From positions 13,798,501 through 13,858,500 of the forward strand of contig NC_092580.1 in NCBI RefSeq assembly GCF_037975245.1: 60,000 nt of DNA, read 5' to 3'. The notes under the pieces were generated by a model. That model saw nothing but the letters and a program-made list of their open reading frames with translations. It was not told the DNA's origin and ran no database searches. The translations under genes were made by a program, and so were the position numbers. This DNA comes from Apostichopus japonicus. Its lineage: Eukaryota; Echinodermata; Holothuroidea; Aspidochirotida; Stichopodidae. Every line of letters starts with the position of its first letter. The stretch's first letter is position 1. Positions 1 to 23,499 of the stretch are shown here, one piece after another.

Positions 1-59
1 GTGTTCATTCTGGTTCCCTGGCCTCTTGCTAAACTCCTTCTTGAGACACCTCAATTTTT

Positions 60-145
60 ATGTAGAAAAAGGGCACATTTTTAACCTGAGGAAAAGTGGG
101 GGGGCACGTGCCCCCTGTGCCCCCCGGTTCCGCCGCCCTTGCTTG
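60..145. repeat. GC-rich dispersed repeat remnant at left edge
   Basis: A short stretch has runs of G then C around CACGTGCCCCC and ends in GGTTCCGCCGCCCTTG. The same style of sequence ends the hAT-like element near 41551-41567, so this is probably the right end of a related non-autonomous element cut by the window edge. No target duplication can be tested. Confidence 0.4.
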
Positions 146-411
146 CAAGTATACACTTGCAGTCTACAGCGACTAGAAAAATCGTATCATAAATCTTTGT
201 ACGTAGCCTACAGTATTTTGCGGGGGTGGGGTGGGGATGCGGGAGGAGTTTGGTTTATTCTAATTATTGGTATATAGGTAGGCCTATATATTGGCCAGTT
301 TTACTGTATTTACACATCTTACTTCATATTTTTATGTTTTCTGTAATAAGTTGCTAAGAGATCAGATGCCGGCGATTCCCAGAAGTCTGAGCCCCCCCCC
401 CCCCCCGCCAC

Positions 412-792
412 CGAGCTCCCCACATCCACAAGAAAATATTACGTATCAGCACAACTTTACTAATCCTATGAGTTATAGATCTAATTTACGGCCAATATAT
501 ACGCTCGCCCGAGAATGTTTTTTTTTTTAAAATAATTAACAGCAGGGAAGAGGGGGAGGGGTGGTTGCTGATGTGGGTAAAGAGACAGAGGATCCGTTTA
601 TTTGATAAAAAGGACGTTTCATTTCAGCAAGATTTGCTCCGTAACCTATTGTTATCCCGAGATATTGAGACCTTTAGAGAGCAAACATAGTCCCTTTTCT
701 CTAACTTGGCCATTTTACTCCTGCATTCTACCTTTTCATGGGTGGTCCACGCCGGATTTCGGAAACTTTTGTTAAGCAGTCTTGTAATTTTG
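412..792 (+). repeat. Dispersed ~380-bp repeat, copy 1
   Basis: This block, from AGCTCCCCACATCCACAAG to the GCAGTCTTGTAAT segment, recurs in the same orientation at 4023-4403 with scattered substitutions and small indels. It contains the shared segments GAGACAGAGGATCCGTTTAT and TGCTCCGTAACCTATTGTT. No long open frame is conserved between copies, so it is a non-coding repeat or a segmental duplication flanking the GPCR gene. Confidence 0.75.
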
Positions 793-2386
793 TTCTATAC
801 CGCATGTTAGAGGGTGGGGAGCTGGTGATCACCGAGACAAAAATTACCATGCATCTTAGACCTAATAGGGTGCATTCTGAAACATAGGTCTATTTAAACT
901 ATAAATAGATCTATGATCAGCTCGAAACGCACATTTGTGCTAATAAGTACGCTGGATTTTTTTTTGTTCACGTCAACAGACGTTAACAATTGATAAAAGT
1001 ATTGTCGAAATTGACTATCTTTATTGGGTCCATTAATGTTATCAATTTATTTCAAATTCTTTAAACAATAAATGAAAAATGAATCATTTCGAAGAAGTTA
1101 TACTTGATTTCATTTTTATTTGAAGTTAATCTTGACGTCACTTGAACTTATCTACATCAACTTAAACCAAAAACAAACAATTACCCTAAAGGATTTAAAA
1201 CTTCGTCAGTTTTGCTCACGCAGTATAAACTTGTGCAAAGTGAATATTAATGGAGAGGTTTCGAAATCCAAGCCCACTTACCGGTCTCCAATGTGAACAT
1301 TCCTCAGTTACGGGAATGTTACATAATAATGATACCGTAATACACATATTAATGCAATAGTCCTATATAATACTAATGTTCCTATAACACTTCAATAGAT
1401 ATCAATCTTTTACATATCCATAGTATACATATAATTCTGATACTGATATCCATGATATTAACAATATCTTGCTTATAATGTTAGAAACAATTTCGTTTGA
1501 ATGAAATAGACAAACATTTCAAACGATTTTCGGGTGTATACTATATATTTATATCAGTTATAAATTCTTGCAGAAAATGCTGTTAACTATGTGAATATGA
1601 GTGATATTTACATTACATCGACAAGTGTAATATTCTTAACACGGTTTGATCAAAAAATATATTGATGGAGCCCTATGTTCAAACACATCTATACTTCAAA
1701 ATTAAACTTAAGTTGCCTTAATCTATGAATTCAGTCAAGCCGTATAACGCTTTAAATATATATACACACGCACAAACACGCAATATATCATTTGTGAATC
1801 CTTTAGGGCCGGATCTCGAAAGAGATACTTTAAACAGAGTATGTTAATTAAAGTGGAAATAAATGTTTTCCGTTGTTTAGTTTAATTAACTTATTATTTA
1901 AGTCTAGCAATATTCATAGAGCAATTTTCTGAGGTGTTACTTATTACCATCTGTCCCTTCAATTCTTCAAGCCTTTAAGTGTTCTTTTTGTCAAGTTTCA
2001 GTCTATTTTGGGGCTCTTATTTACATATTCTTATGAATAAAAGTTTAATTTTGATACACCATCAACTTTGGAAACATTTGGTTGACCAATATGAGGTAGT
2101 TGTTACGATGCTAATGCATTATAAAGAGTGAAAAATTACACATGATGAAGTTACACAAGATGTAACTTTTATTCTTATTATAATCACAATATAAATCAAA
2201 ATATATCACGCGAGCATCAACAAAATAGACACTAAAGGAGATGGAATTGTTTTGGTTATAAAACAATGATAAAAAGAAGAATGAAATAGATGCAGAAGAA
2301 AAAGAAAAAAAGATATTGTCCCTATTTTCTTCATTTGAGTTTGAACATTTTCTTGAATCCCCAATCTGACATCTTAATTAATTACA
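793..2386. other. AT-rich intergenic DNA
   Basis: No coding exon, RNA gene or clear repeat was recognised. The end nearest 2387 is presumably the 3' untranslated region of the minus-strand GPCR gene. Confidence 0.5.
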
Positions 2387-3331
2387 TTACAAAGTTGGCC
2401 CTCGGTTGATTTCAACTGACTCTCTCTCAACACTTTCTCCTACATTCCATTGACTCAAACAGAATTTTCTCAAGGCAGTTCGACGGAAGGCGGGAATCAT
2501 GATTAAATAAATGAAAGGGTTAAAGAGACAATTACCCTGCAGTATTACGAAACTGGCATGAATAATTGATATGTCAATGTTAAATCCGGCAGTCATGAGC
2601 CCAACACAGAGAATGCCTGGTATAAAAGCAATGTAAAAGGCCCCAGTCATCACCAACACCGTCCTCGCGACCCGCATCGACGTCCTAGAGGCTACCGAGA
2701 CGTGTTTGGCGAGGGTATCACCTCGCAGAGCTCTTTGGTGCTTTGTCGCTCGTACTACCGTAATGAGCAAGAGGATATTCATTACTGTGAGTGTGATTAC
2801 AATTGCGACGACAATAAAAGCAGTTATAATGAACAAAATTTGTCTAATGAGGGCCTGTTTGTCGGTTACGGACTGATCAAATCTACCTCTAGTCCCACCG
2901 AAATATGTCAGAGAGGATTGAACCATCATGTAGACACAACTTCCAACGATCACCAATGTAGCGTATACCTTGGCTTTCTTCGGCGTGAAATGGACAAGAT
3001 GGTGGAGCGGTTTCTTGATCGCAAAGAATCTATCAAGGCAGATCACGTCCAACAGCAGAGCAGAACTAGAGGTGAAGGAGAGGGTCGACATGGTTGTAAA
3101 CATTGACAACACAGCCGAGTCCCTCGAGACGATGATTCGAAGACCAAATGAGATACAGCATAGGGCGGTTAATAGGTCAACGATCGCCAGAGCCTTGTGG
3201 AAAACGCACGCTACTGAACCCATCACTCTCGGGTATTTATGCAAAATCCAAAAGGCGTATATATTGATAGGAGCAGCTAATAAGCCCACAGCGACAACTA
3301 AATCGTAGACTTGTAGTTGTATTTGATACAT
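2387..3331 (-). CDS. Rhodopsin-class G protein-coupled receptor (intronless)
   Basis: This 314-aa single-exon receptor should sit in the plasma membrane and signal through heterotrimeric G proteins; its ligand is unknown. Seven hydrophobic segments lie at about 8-31, 43-66, 76-99, 120-140, 162-193, 220-248 and 254-280. Class A landmarks are Asn23 in TM1, LAIVD with Asp52 in TM2, LDRF at 99-102 (DRY variant) at the end of TM3, Pro238 in TM6 without the usual Trp of CWxP, and NPFIY at 271-275 in TM7. Arg- and Lys-rich sequence and Cys291 follow TM7, a possible palmitoylation site. The Cys normally found 25 residues before the DRY Arg is Ser here, and the second extracellular loop has no Cys. 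A stop in the same frame lies just upstream of the ATG, so this Met is the likely start unless an upstream exon is spliced in. The N-terminus is very short (about 8 residues before TM1). Confidence 0.88.
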   Translation of the reverse strand: MYQIQLQVYDLVVAVGLLAAPINIYAFWILHKYPRVMGSVACVFHKALAIVDLLTALCCISFGLRIIVSRDSAVLSMFTTMSTLSFTSSSALLLDVICLDRFFAIKKPLHHLVHFTPKKAKVYATLVIVGSCVYMMVQSSLTYFGGTRGRFDQSVTDKQALIRQILFIITAFIVVAIVITLTVMNILLLITVVRATKHQRALRGDTLAKHVSVASRTSMRVARTVLVMTGAFYIAFIPGILCVGLMTAGFNIDISIIHASFVILQGNCLFNPFIYLIMIPAFRRTALRKFCLSQWNVGESVERESVEINRGPTL

Positions 3332-4022
3332 GGTTTGGAGTCTTGTTAATCGGTGCTTCGATGATCAGATAAAGCGATAAGATCCCTCCTTGCGCATTTG
3401 TTCTATTGGACAGGATAGTGAAATCCGCGGATGAGTTCTTGATGCCTTGCAATAAATTAATATATACACACACATGTATATAAAGCCTAAAATATAGTTG
3501 TAAATCGAAGATTAAAAATTAAACATCACGAGACAGACGCTCGTACAGTTTCCTAAACACCAAGAACAACTGGAACAAAATAACACGACCAACATGAATT
3601 TTTAATCCAAAACTTTTAAGTGTGATAAATAAAAGCCTATTTCACGAGCTGGCAGTGAATGGTGGTGTTTCCTTTCCAAACTTGAATTTGATCGGTCCAA
3701 TAATAATTTGTTGACTGCAATTACCTTTCGATTCGTGAAGTATAAAAACGAAACGACTTTTGCCGTTCGTACGAAGGTAGCCAATTAGAAACATTTCTAG
3801 CCATAATCGTCTTCGCTAGGCGTGTTTCAAAGACGCAACATTTTCAGTTTAGTTCACGTTCGGATCACGTGTTGCGGAACCTTATATAGTGTTGATCGTG
3901 ACAATTATTAAACAAAAGAAGCCAAATATTGGCTTCTTTACGTGGCCAAAATTAGGTCAACTGAGGGTTATGATCTGTCCGTGGGTCCCTGAGCTCAAGG
4001 AAGTGTATTAAGGAGAGGAGGA
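3332..4022. other. Upstream region of the GPCR gene
   Basis: No exon is evident. A short inverted repeat built on GAAGCCAAATATTGGCTTC lies near 3919-3937. Minus-strand promoter elements for the GPCR presumably lie here, but none is distinctive. Confidence 0.35.
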
Positions 4023-4403
4023 AGCTCCCCACATCCACAAGAAAAAAATTCGTATTAGCACAACTTTACTAAACCTATAAGTTATAGATCTAATTTACAG
4101 CCAATACGCTCGCCCAAGAATGCTTTTTTTTAAATAATTAACAGCGGGAAGGAGGGGACGGGACGGGAGGGGTGGTTGCTGATGTGGGTAAAGAGACAGA
4201 GGATCCGTTTATTTGATAAAAAGCACGTTTCATTTCAGCAAGATTTGCTTCGTAACCTATTGTTTTCCCGAGAATTGAGACCTTTAGAGAGCAAACATGG
4301 TTCCTTTTCCCTAACTTGGCCATTTTACCCATGCATTCTACCTTTTCATGGGTTGTCTAAGCCGGCTTTCGGAACCTTTTGTTATAAGCAGTCTTGTAAT
4401 GTT
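4023..4403 (+). repeat. Dispersed ~380-bp repeat, copy 2
   Basis: Direct-orientation copy of 412-792. The shared order of segments (CCCCACATCCACAAG, then CGCTCGCCC, GAGACAGAGGATCCG and TTTTCATGGGT) shows homology over the whole block. The two copies bracket the GPCR gene. Confidence 0.75.
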
Positions 4404-6719
4404 GTAATTAACTTAAGCTATATTTGGTACCAAATTGGTTTTGTATGTTCTCCAAGAAAATTTGAAATATTGTGAGTTATATGTGACACTAAACCTTGAT
4501 CATTTCATATATGCATGGTGTTCGATCACGGTCAATATGCATGGCTCCATAGAGCGCATAACTCTTATACAGAGCGACAAAGAACAGAATCCAAGTACTT
4601 CTAGATCGCCCTTTGATATGCAAATAAAGGGAAGATAAATACGTTACAATGGATCAAATGCAGAAGGAGGGAGTGCGCATAAAGAATTAACATAGCCTGT
4701 ATTAAAATATGCTTAATCTATACCGTATAGTCTTAATTAGATACAATCAAATAAAGTGGCGATCTTGATAAACTTACAAACAGTATATACAACAACTGTA
4801 CTATAGATTTACGCACACGGAGACATACAACAACAAAATACACACATGCACACTCATACGCGGTTTTAACGTCTAAGGAAACATACGGTACTCTACCAAG
4901 AAAGTAAACCTTGATATTAAAGAAATCAAAACTATGGCTATTGCTGACATGTTTGGAACGAAGACCTCTCAGTGGGTAAGTATAAGACGTCTCAACGATT
5001 ACCAAGATTGCTATATAGACCATTAGGCTACCGTCGATTTGCGGTATAGGCTTATTTAACTCCCAGGCTTTCTCTGTGTAGGACAAGATTTTGTTTGAAT
5101 TCCTGTTTTGGGCCTTAGGCCGGTGTAGTAGTACAAACTGTCGCATATACCCCATATTCTGTACATATACTGTCCTAGTCCCGCGGACACTTTGTACAGG
5201 GGGGGGGGGGGCAGTCTGTACTGTCAAACCGGCGACCCGCCTGCAACGGATAGGTATATATTTGACGTCAGTTTGTCATATGTTTGTTTCGTATACATTG
5301 CGTAACTTATTTTCATCCGTTCATTTCGTACGGCGGTCAAACGGATAACAGTAGGCCTACATACCATCAACAAGACTCCAAAATAGGCCTACATGAGGTC
5401 TTATAGGTCAATGACTTGGAGTAAGCGGTTGCATGTGAAAGATAATAAATAAATAAGAAGAAAAGGTTTCCGTTTTAAAGAAAAATATATATTGAAAGAA
5501 AGTTTGGATTTAATGTAGTTTTAACTGTAGGCTATAGCTAGGCCTACATAAAGTGGATTACTGTGGCTTAGGTAACGTAATACCAAATGCATGGGTATAG
5601 GCCGTTTTTTCATACCATTTACTTTCCGGGTGTAATTTTGTAACAATATGCATTCAGTTTTACGTGAACTAGAAACAAACCCTCAAAAAATCCTTTTTTC
5701 TTATATCTCGTTCGACATGATCGTCACTATTTCCAATCATATGATTAGAAAAATTAATTAATGAAATTCTCTATTGAGCGTCACCAAATGAAAAGTCAAA
5801 CATAAACAATCTAGTTCACCTCTCCATGGTCGTGTTCGTTCTATTCAATTAAGATAATTTTGTTTGTTCTGTATTATCCTTGTATTCTCCAATGACGTTC
5901 AAAGGGCAAATAAGTAAACCACATAAGAAAAGCCCTAATTGGAAATAAAACTTTGCCCTACCAGAAATGAAATTTCTATAATTAGGCCTATAGTGCAGTT
6001 CAAAATAAAGAAAGGGAAATGAAAGGAAATAATAATGAAACCACTTTATTATTCCTTATCAACCTATTGCAGGCACGTATATTAAGGTCGTGGCAGATCA
6101 CAGCTGTTTTCTGTAATGATTGCCGTGTTTAACACTAATTAATAAGATAACATCACACGTACACACAGCAAGAGCGATCGAGAAAGCAACAAATCGTATC
6201 TCTCAATTTCAATGAACCACTCATCGACAGAAACGCAATTTACACTTTTCTTTATCTCTCTATCTATTTCTTTCTCGTTACCTCACTCTCTTTCTTTCTC
6301 TATCTCTCCATCTCTGTGTTGAGAAGATATATTCTGTCCTTCAACCTTGAAGAATTGCTAGGAAATATGCTCTCAAAAGCACCTGTCAGGCTTCAGAGTT
6401 GGCTAAAAAAATGGAACTTTTGCTATGGTTAATTAGCGGGTTTATATGTAAAAACAAAATAAGATAAGACTTTAGTTCACGCATTACTTCAGTCTCGTTT
6501 TAGCGCCATCTGTTCTCTCTTTGCGTTCATGCAAGTTACAACCAAGCATAAAGATGACGTGGCCCGACCTATCTTTACTTACATCCGTTTTCCTTGTAAA
6601 GATTATCTTGCGTCTCGTGGAATCGGTATGTATATAGTCTCTACATGCTGCTAACGACACAGTGAATACCATAAAAAAAGGACTCCCGTATTTCACGCAG
6701 TTTGGGTATCGGGAGAGAA
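4404..6719. other. Intergenic DNA, no gene recognised
   Basis: The stretch contains a poly-G tract near 5200, a CT-rich simple stretch at 6245-6316 and several TAGGCCTA palindromes. No open frame has recognisable protein content. Confidence 0.45.
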
Positions 6720-6805
6720 CAGTGGCGTCACCAAGGGGGGGGGGGGCTGGGGGATGGGGGGCTGGGGGGCACGTGCCCTCTTGAAAAATCGTGCCCCCCC
6801 CCCAG
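6720..6805 (+). repeat. hAT-like element terminal fragment
   Basis: Begins CAGTGGCGTCACCAAGG and continues into G-rich sequence and CACGTGCCC, matching the left end of the hAT-like element at 31965. No partner end or 8-bp target duplication was found, so it is a fragment. Confidence 0.5.
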
Positions 6806-9133
6806 AACAATAGCTGTTTGCTTTAGATGACTGGTTACCCTTCTTCCTTTTTCGGTACTCAGTCTTACCGCATTTTTGCTATCCGTAGCCTACTTTCAAT
6901 GTGTGCGCCCAGTTTCGGTAAACTGAAAACAGTTGTCTATCCAGCAACGCTAAATATATTACATTTCTGTAAGTATTCATCTCGGACTGAGGGTTTGAAA
7001 ACAAATTATATAGCGTGTGGTTTGTCAATGAAGAATATCCCAAACCTGTGAAATCCATGTATGATGTTGCTTTGGGGCAAACTAATTTTTATTAGTTAGG
7101 CGTTGAAAGCTTTACAACCATGTAAAAATGGTACCGTTTGGTTCAGTAGTTTTGTCGGAATCGCCTGTTGTATGTAACAAAAACCAAGTAACAGATTGCC
7201 ATCTAGTAATAGATAATTGATATGCAAACGACCACGTGATCAAGGTCTTAGTTATTCGTTTCGTGTTTGTTGAACTCCATAAGTACTGAAACGCTTCAAT
7301 ATGTGTTAGAATTGTTTTCGGTCAAACTAATCTACCATATGATTCATCTCTTGTAAACTATAAGGCGAAACATTACTGTTTTTTGTGATATTTTTGACTA
7401 GGGCGATCGTACTCTGTTTTAGGGAATACGACAATGCACTGAAATATATATACACACTATGAACGTCTGCACGTAAGTACAAATAGATATTTGCGTGCAA
7501 AGTAAAAGTGTATATGTAGGGTACACTTAATCGCATATAGACTAGCCTTCTACCACATGATCGTACGGCGAGTTTGCCGATTGAACGCAGTTGCTATGGA
7601 GTTTAACAGTGGTTCCAACTACTGAAAATATATAGAATGTCATTGTAAGATACGGTAAGTGACCTACTGTTTTAAAGGATTTGGTATAGAAAGGTAGCAG
7701 TTGGTCAAGGCGATGAATTCAGCCTTCGTTTGATTCATAATCATATATCTTAATTGGTGCTTAGGCAACCTAGCCTATTATCAGTACTAAATACTATACG
7801 TAGCTATAGACCTAACACTAGTAACAGTAGGCCTAATAATACTTAATAAAGTATTAGTGTATAGCTGAGAAAGTGGTAAACGGTTCTGGTGCGATTAAAC
7901 CTGCTTCAAATGAGTTCAAGTTGTTTGTTGATTAATAAGTTGAACACGAAAGGAAAATATTAAGGAATAACCATGGGTGCTTGACTGTGCAAAGATCAAT
8001 TGTGACGAGCAATGGATGTTTGCATAAAATAGTAGGCCTAGTGGCTGTAGAAAATGATCCTATCCCACTCCAGACCCATGAATCAATTTGTAATGTACTT
8101 TGTAGAATCAGTGATGTACGTATTGCGCTATCTTTAATCCAACAAACGACCTAAAACGTTTTCATATGAGGATTTGTGCAACGGTGTAGCTTATTTCATA
8201 TTTACGATCTGATTTGAATATTATTTCTGGCTTGCAGTATGACCTAAGGTGTGATCATAAATGTTTAACAATATAGTCCTGGGACAAGAGGAACATATTG
8301 AAACCAGGGGGTTGATATGTTTTGTGCTAAACTTCGAACATCCGTGATATTGTCTCGATTCACATTGACAAAACTTATAATTTTCCTTTAAATTGTACAT
8401 ACAGTCATCCCATTTACTTAAAATTTGATGAAGCAGTACTGTATGAAATTTTGAATGCAATGAATTTCATTGGTATGTTTGTTTTTTTATTGGGCAAAGT
8501 CGGAACACTACCTAGTTCAACTAAGTGAATAATTATGTACATCAAATCACGTATCAATGTGCAACTATGACGTGACTCGTTTGCATCAATTTTCATTAAT
8601 GGTACAATCAGTAACAACTTCAATGATCAATTACTCAAAAAGCAAGGCTCCCCCTTCCCCCCCCCCCCCCCCCTTGGACTATGACAAGTTAAAACTAAGT
8701 TCGTAAGTCCTGACCCTTCAAGCGGTGTTATCAACTACTTTTATTTTTGCGATATTTTGAACAAAATCGACGTATAATTTATTTGTAATAGACACTTCAT
8801 TATTTCTGGTGATGCGTTTAATATCTTAACTGTCTTTAGATAATATTGAATTCATGCTTTAGATAGTACTTTCACAATACAGCAAATTGATCCATTTGTG
8901 TATGTTTACTACAGCAATCCGTTATTATACTTTTAACGTGTGTCACGTGTTCAACGGTCGCCGGAAACGTCTGTATTCGACTGAGTTCAGATGTCAGCTG
9001 TTCGGAAGTAAGTTTCACTTAAATCGATATTAACTTTTCCCTATTTTTCCTATTCCTATTTTCGTATTTAGTTGTTTGTTTTTGCGTAAGGATAATTTAT
9101 GATACTTTCAACAATGCGCTAGTGATTACAAAG
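6806..9133. other. Intergenic DNA; expected location of the missing 5' end of the first PLC-like gene
   Basis: The first two exons (signal peptide) of the PLC-like gene that continues at 10181 should lie here or in 9500-10180. I could not find a convincing match to the corresponding exons of the paralogue at 53458. A possible untranslated exon ends near 9006 with the donor-like sequence CGGAAGTAAGTTT, preceded by CACGTG at 8945; this is weak. A poly-C tract lies near 8658-8674. Confidence 0.3.
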
Positions 9134-9500
9134 TACAATATAGAATTATTAGCTGTAAACTTGTCTTTATGTAAAATTAAACAAACGGATTCCCCACTGT
9201 GTACTTTTTGTAAGAACGAAAATGAGACAAGGGAACGTTTAATTTGGACATGTAGCGTTACATGTCCTTTAAAAAAATCCGATCGGCTTTGACGTTAACA
9301 TCGAAAATATTATGCTTTTTTTAGACGATATTAGACATCCATCCAATTTTTACTCATTGCACGCAAAATACTTTATCTTCAATTTTAAAACGAACAGTAT
9401 ACCTTCCAATGATACAATATTTTACCACAAACTTCGCTTTTTGTTGGAAGTTGAGTTTTATATTTTGCCAAACACGATATGATGACTTACATGCGTTACG
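9134..9500 (+). pseudogene. LINE retrotransposon 3' remnant (zinc-knuckle tail of reverse transcriptase ORF)
   Basis: One plus-strand frame reads KIKQTDSPLCTFCKNENET followed by RERLIWTC. This is the Cys-x2-Cys region that follows the reverse transcriptase domain in many non-LTR retrotransposons. Frame breaks follow almost at once and only the tail of the ORF is present, so it is a dead, 5'-truncated copy. It lies just upstream of the first recognised exon of the PLC-like gene. Confidence 0.6.
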
Positions 9501-10180
9501 TTTTCAAGAAATTTTCACGTAAACTAAGGGCTTTACCTAAACCAGTGTATTGTTTCTTGTAATTAGAAAGAAGGATCTATATATAAACGATGTCAATGTT
9601 AAGTAAAGTTTGTAAATACTATGCATAAATTATCTTCATGTTATGTTAATATTACAATTACCACATTATGTTAATGTTTTGTTAATATTGTAAATACTAA
9701 CTTTTGGAACAATTATGATGCTGGAATATAAGGGGAAGAAAGTTGAATATTGCATAAATGAGATTTAAAATATAAAAAGGGTATTGTTCAGAGCAGGCTT
9801 CTTTAGAATAAGCATCTGAGAACAATCCTGCCAGAATCTGACATTTATCAATTTACATAATATACACTGCAGGCTTTATGCAGTAAACACTGTTTACTAT
9901 AAAGTTATTCATTTTACTGTCATTAACCGACATGCAGTTGTTTTTTAATTATAAGACATAACCTTACAGTATCTAACATTTTTCTATGACTGATTTTTGA
10001 GATTGATCATGAAACACAGAAACAATACATTAATGGTTAATTGGGCGTGCAGCTGGAGGCTCATTACAGCATTTGTTATTTACAATCTGTATTCAAATTT
10101 TGTTACTTGCCATATGATTTTAGTTTTATAACTTTTTGTTATACGAAATGTATATTGCCCTTTTTTATTCATTTCGGAAG

Positions 10181-22516
<12,336 letters not shown>

Positions 22517-22599
22517 GTGAGTTAATTCAACAAATTATATTGATTTATTGTAGTCTTTAGTACACTGTAAACATAATCTAGTCAAGATGACTAGAGTAC

Positions 22600-23025
22600 A
22601 TTAGTCCAGACAATGCTTCTATCGACCAATTAATTCTAGTCACTTGACTAACTTTTGGTCCAGTGACCAAATAGTTCTGGTCATATGACTAAGTAAACCT
22701 GGTCACATGACCAGTTTTTACTAGTCATTCAATTATGCCTCTATCGACCAGGCTTTAGTCAAGCGACCTAAACGATTAGTCAAGATGTCAGTTGACTAAT
22801 TCAATTAGTCACATGACCAGTTTTTACTAGTCATTCAATTATGCCTCTATCGACCAGGCTTTAGTCAAGCGACCTAAACGATTAGTCAAGATGTCAATTG
22901 ACTTATTCAATTAGTCACATGACCAGTTTTTGCTAGTCTTTCAACAATGCTCTATCGACCAGGCTTTTGTCAAGCGACCTAAATGATTAGTCCAGCAGTC
23001 ACTTGACTAATCCAGTTAGTCTTGC
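22600..23025. repeat. Subterminal repeat array of the TIR element
   Basis: Many short palindromic motifs such as TGGTCACATGACCAG and combinations of TTAGTC and GACTAA. From about 22711 a unit of about 107 bp (starting CCAGTTTTTACTAGTC) is repeated three times, the third copy more diverged. The right end of the element (31740-31860) has the same motif style in inverted orientation without the tandem amplification. Confidence 0.8.
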
Positions 23026-23065
23026 CCATGGATAAAAGTAGTTTTTCTATACTAGTTTTATATGA

Positions 23066-23135
23066 CCCACCACAGATTCGAACCTGCGACAACTCCCTTA
23101 TAGGTACAAAGCTGTCTGTTGAGCTAACTGGTGGG
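23066..23135 (-). ncRNA. tRNA-like sequence with pol III A and B boxes
   Basis: On the minus strand a 70-nt segment begins CCCACCA and ends TGGTGGG, a perfect 7-bp acceptor stem. It has an A box (TAGCTCAACAG), a D-stem-like AGCT/AGCT pair and a B box (GGTTCGAATCT) in a T arm pairing CGCAG with CTGTG. The middle arm does not fold into a proper anticodon stem, so it is more likely a tRNA-derived repeat head or tRNA pseudogene than a working tRNA. It lies in the left arm of the 9.3-kb element. Confidence 0.45.
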
Positions 23136-23499
23136 AACAATTCTTGGATATAAAACCTGATTGGGCCTTAACCACTGCTAGACCATCAAGCCCTCTCACA
23201 TGAAAAAAAGAAAGCAAGAATTTCTGTATTAATTTGGAATCACATTTTATATTTTCTCTTAAACACTACATATGCTTCACCTCAATAGTAAGTACAAAAG
23301 AGTGTCTGATTTCATCAGTAATTGAAGAACCAGAAAACCCAAAGGTTTAGTGGTTCTGATGCAGATGAGAGTTTATGAAATAAGATAAGTCAGAATTTGT
23401 TATTGTTATATACCTGTATTGTACTTATTGCCAGACAACTGAAACCAAACTGAAGCTGATCAGACATAAAGTTGTCAGTTGCACTCATGAATATAAATG

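Noticed and set aside
8940-9010. First exon of PLC-like paralogue 1 reading MSAVR before a GTAAGT donor
   Set aside because: It has no similarity to the signal-peptide exon of the paralogue and no matching second exon was found before 10181; kept only as a weak untranslated-exon possibility.
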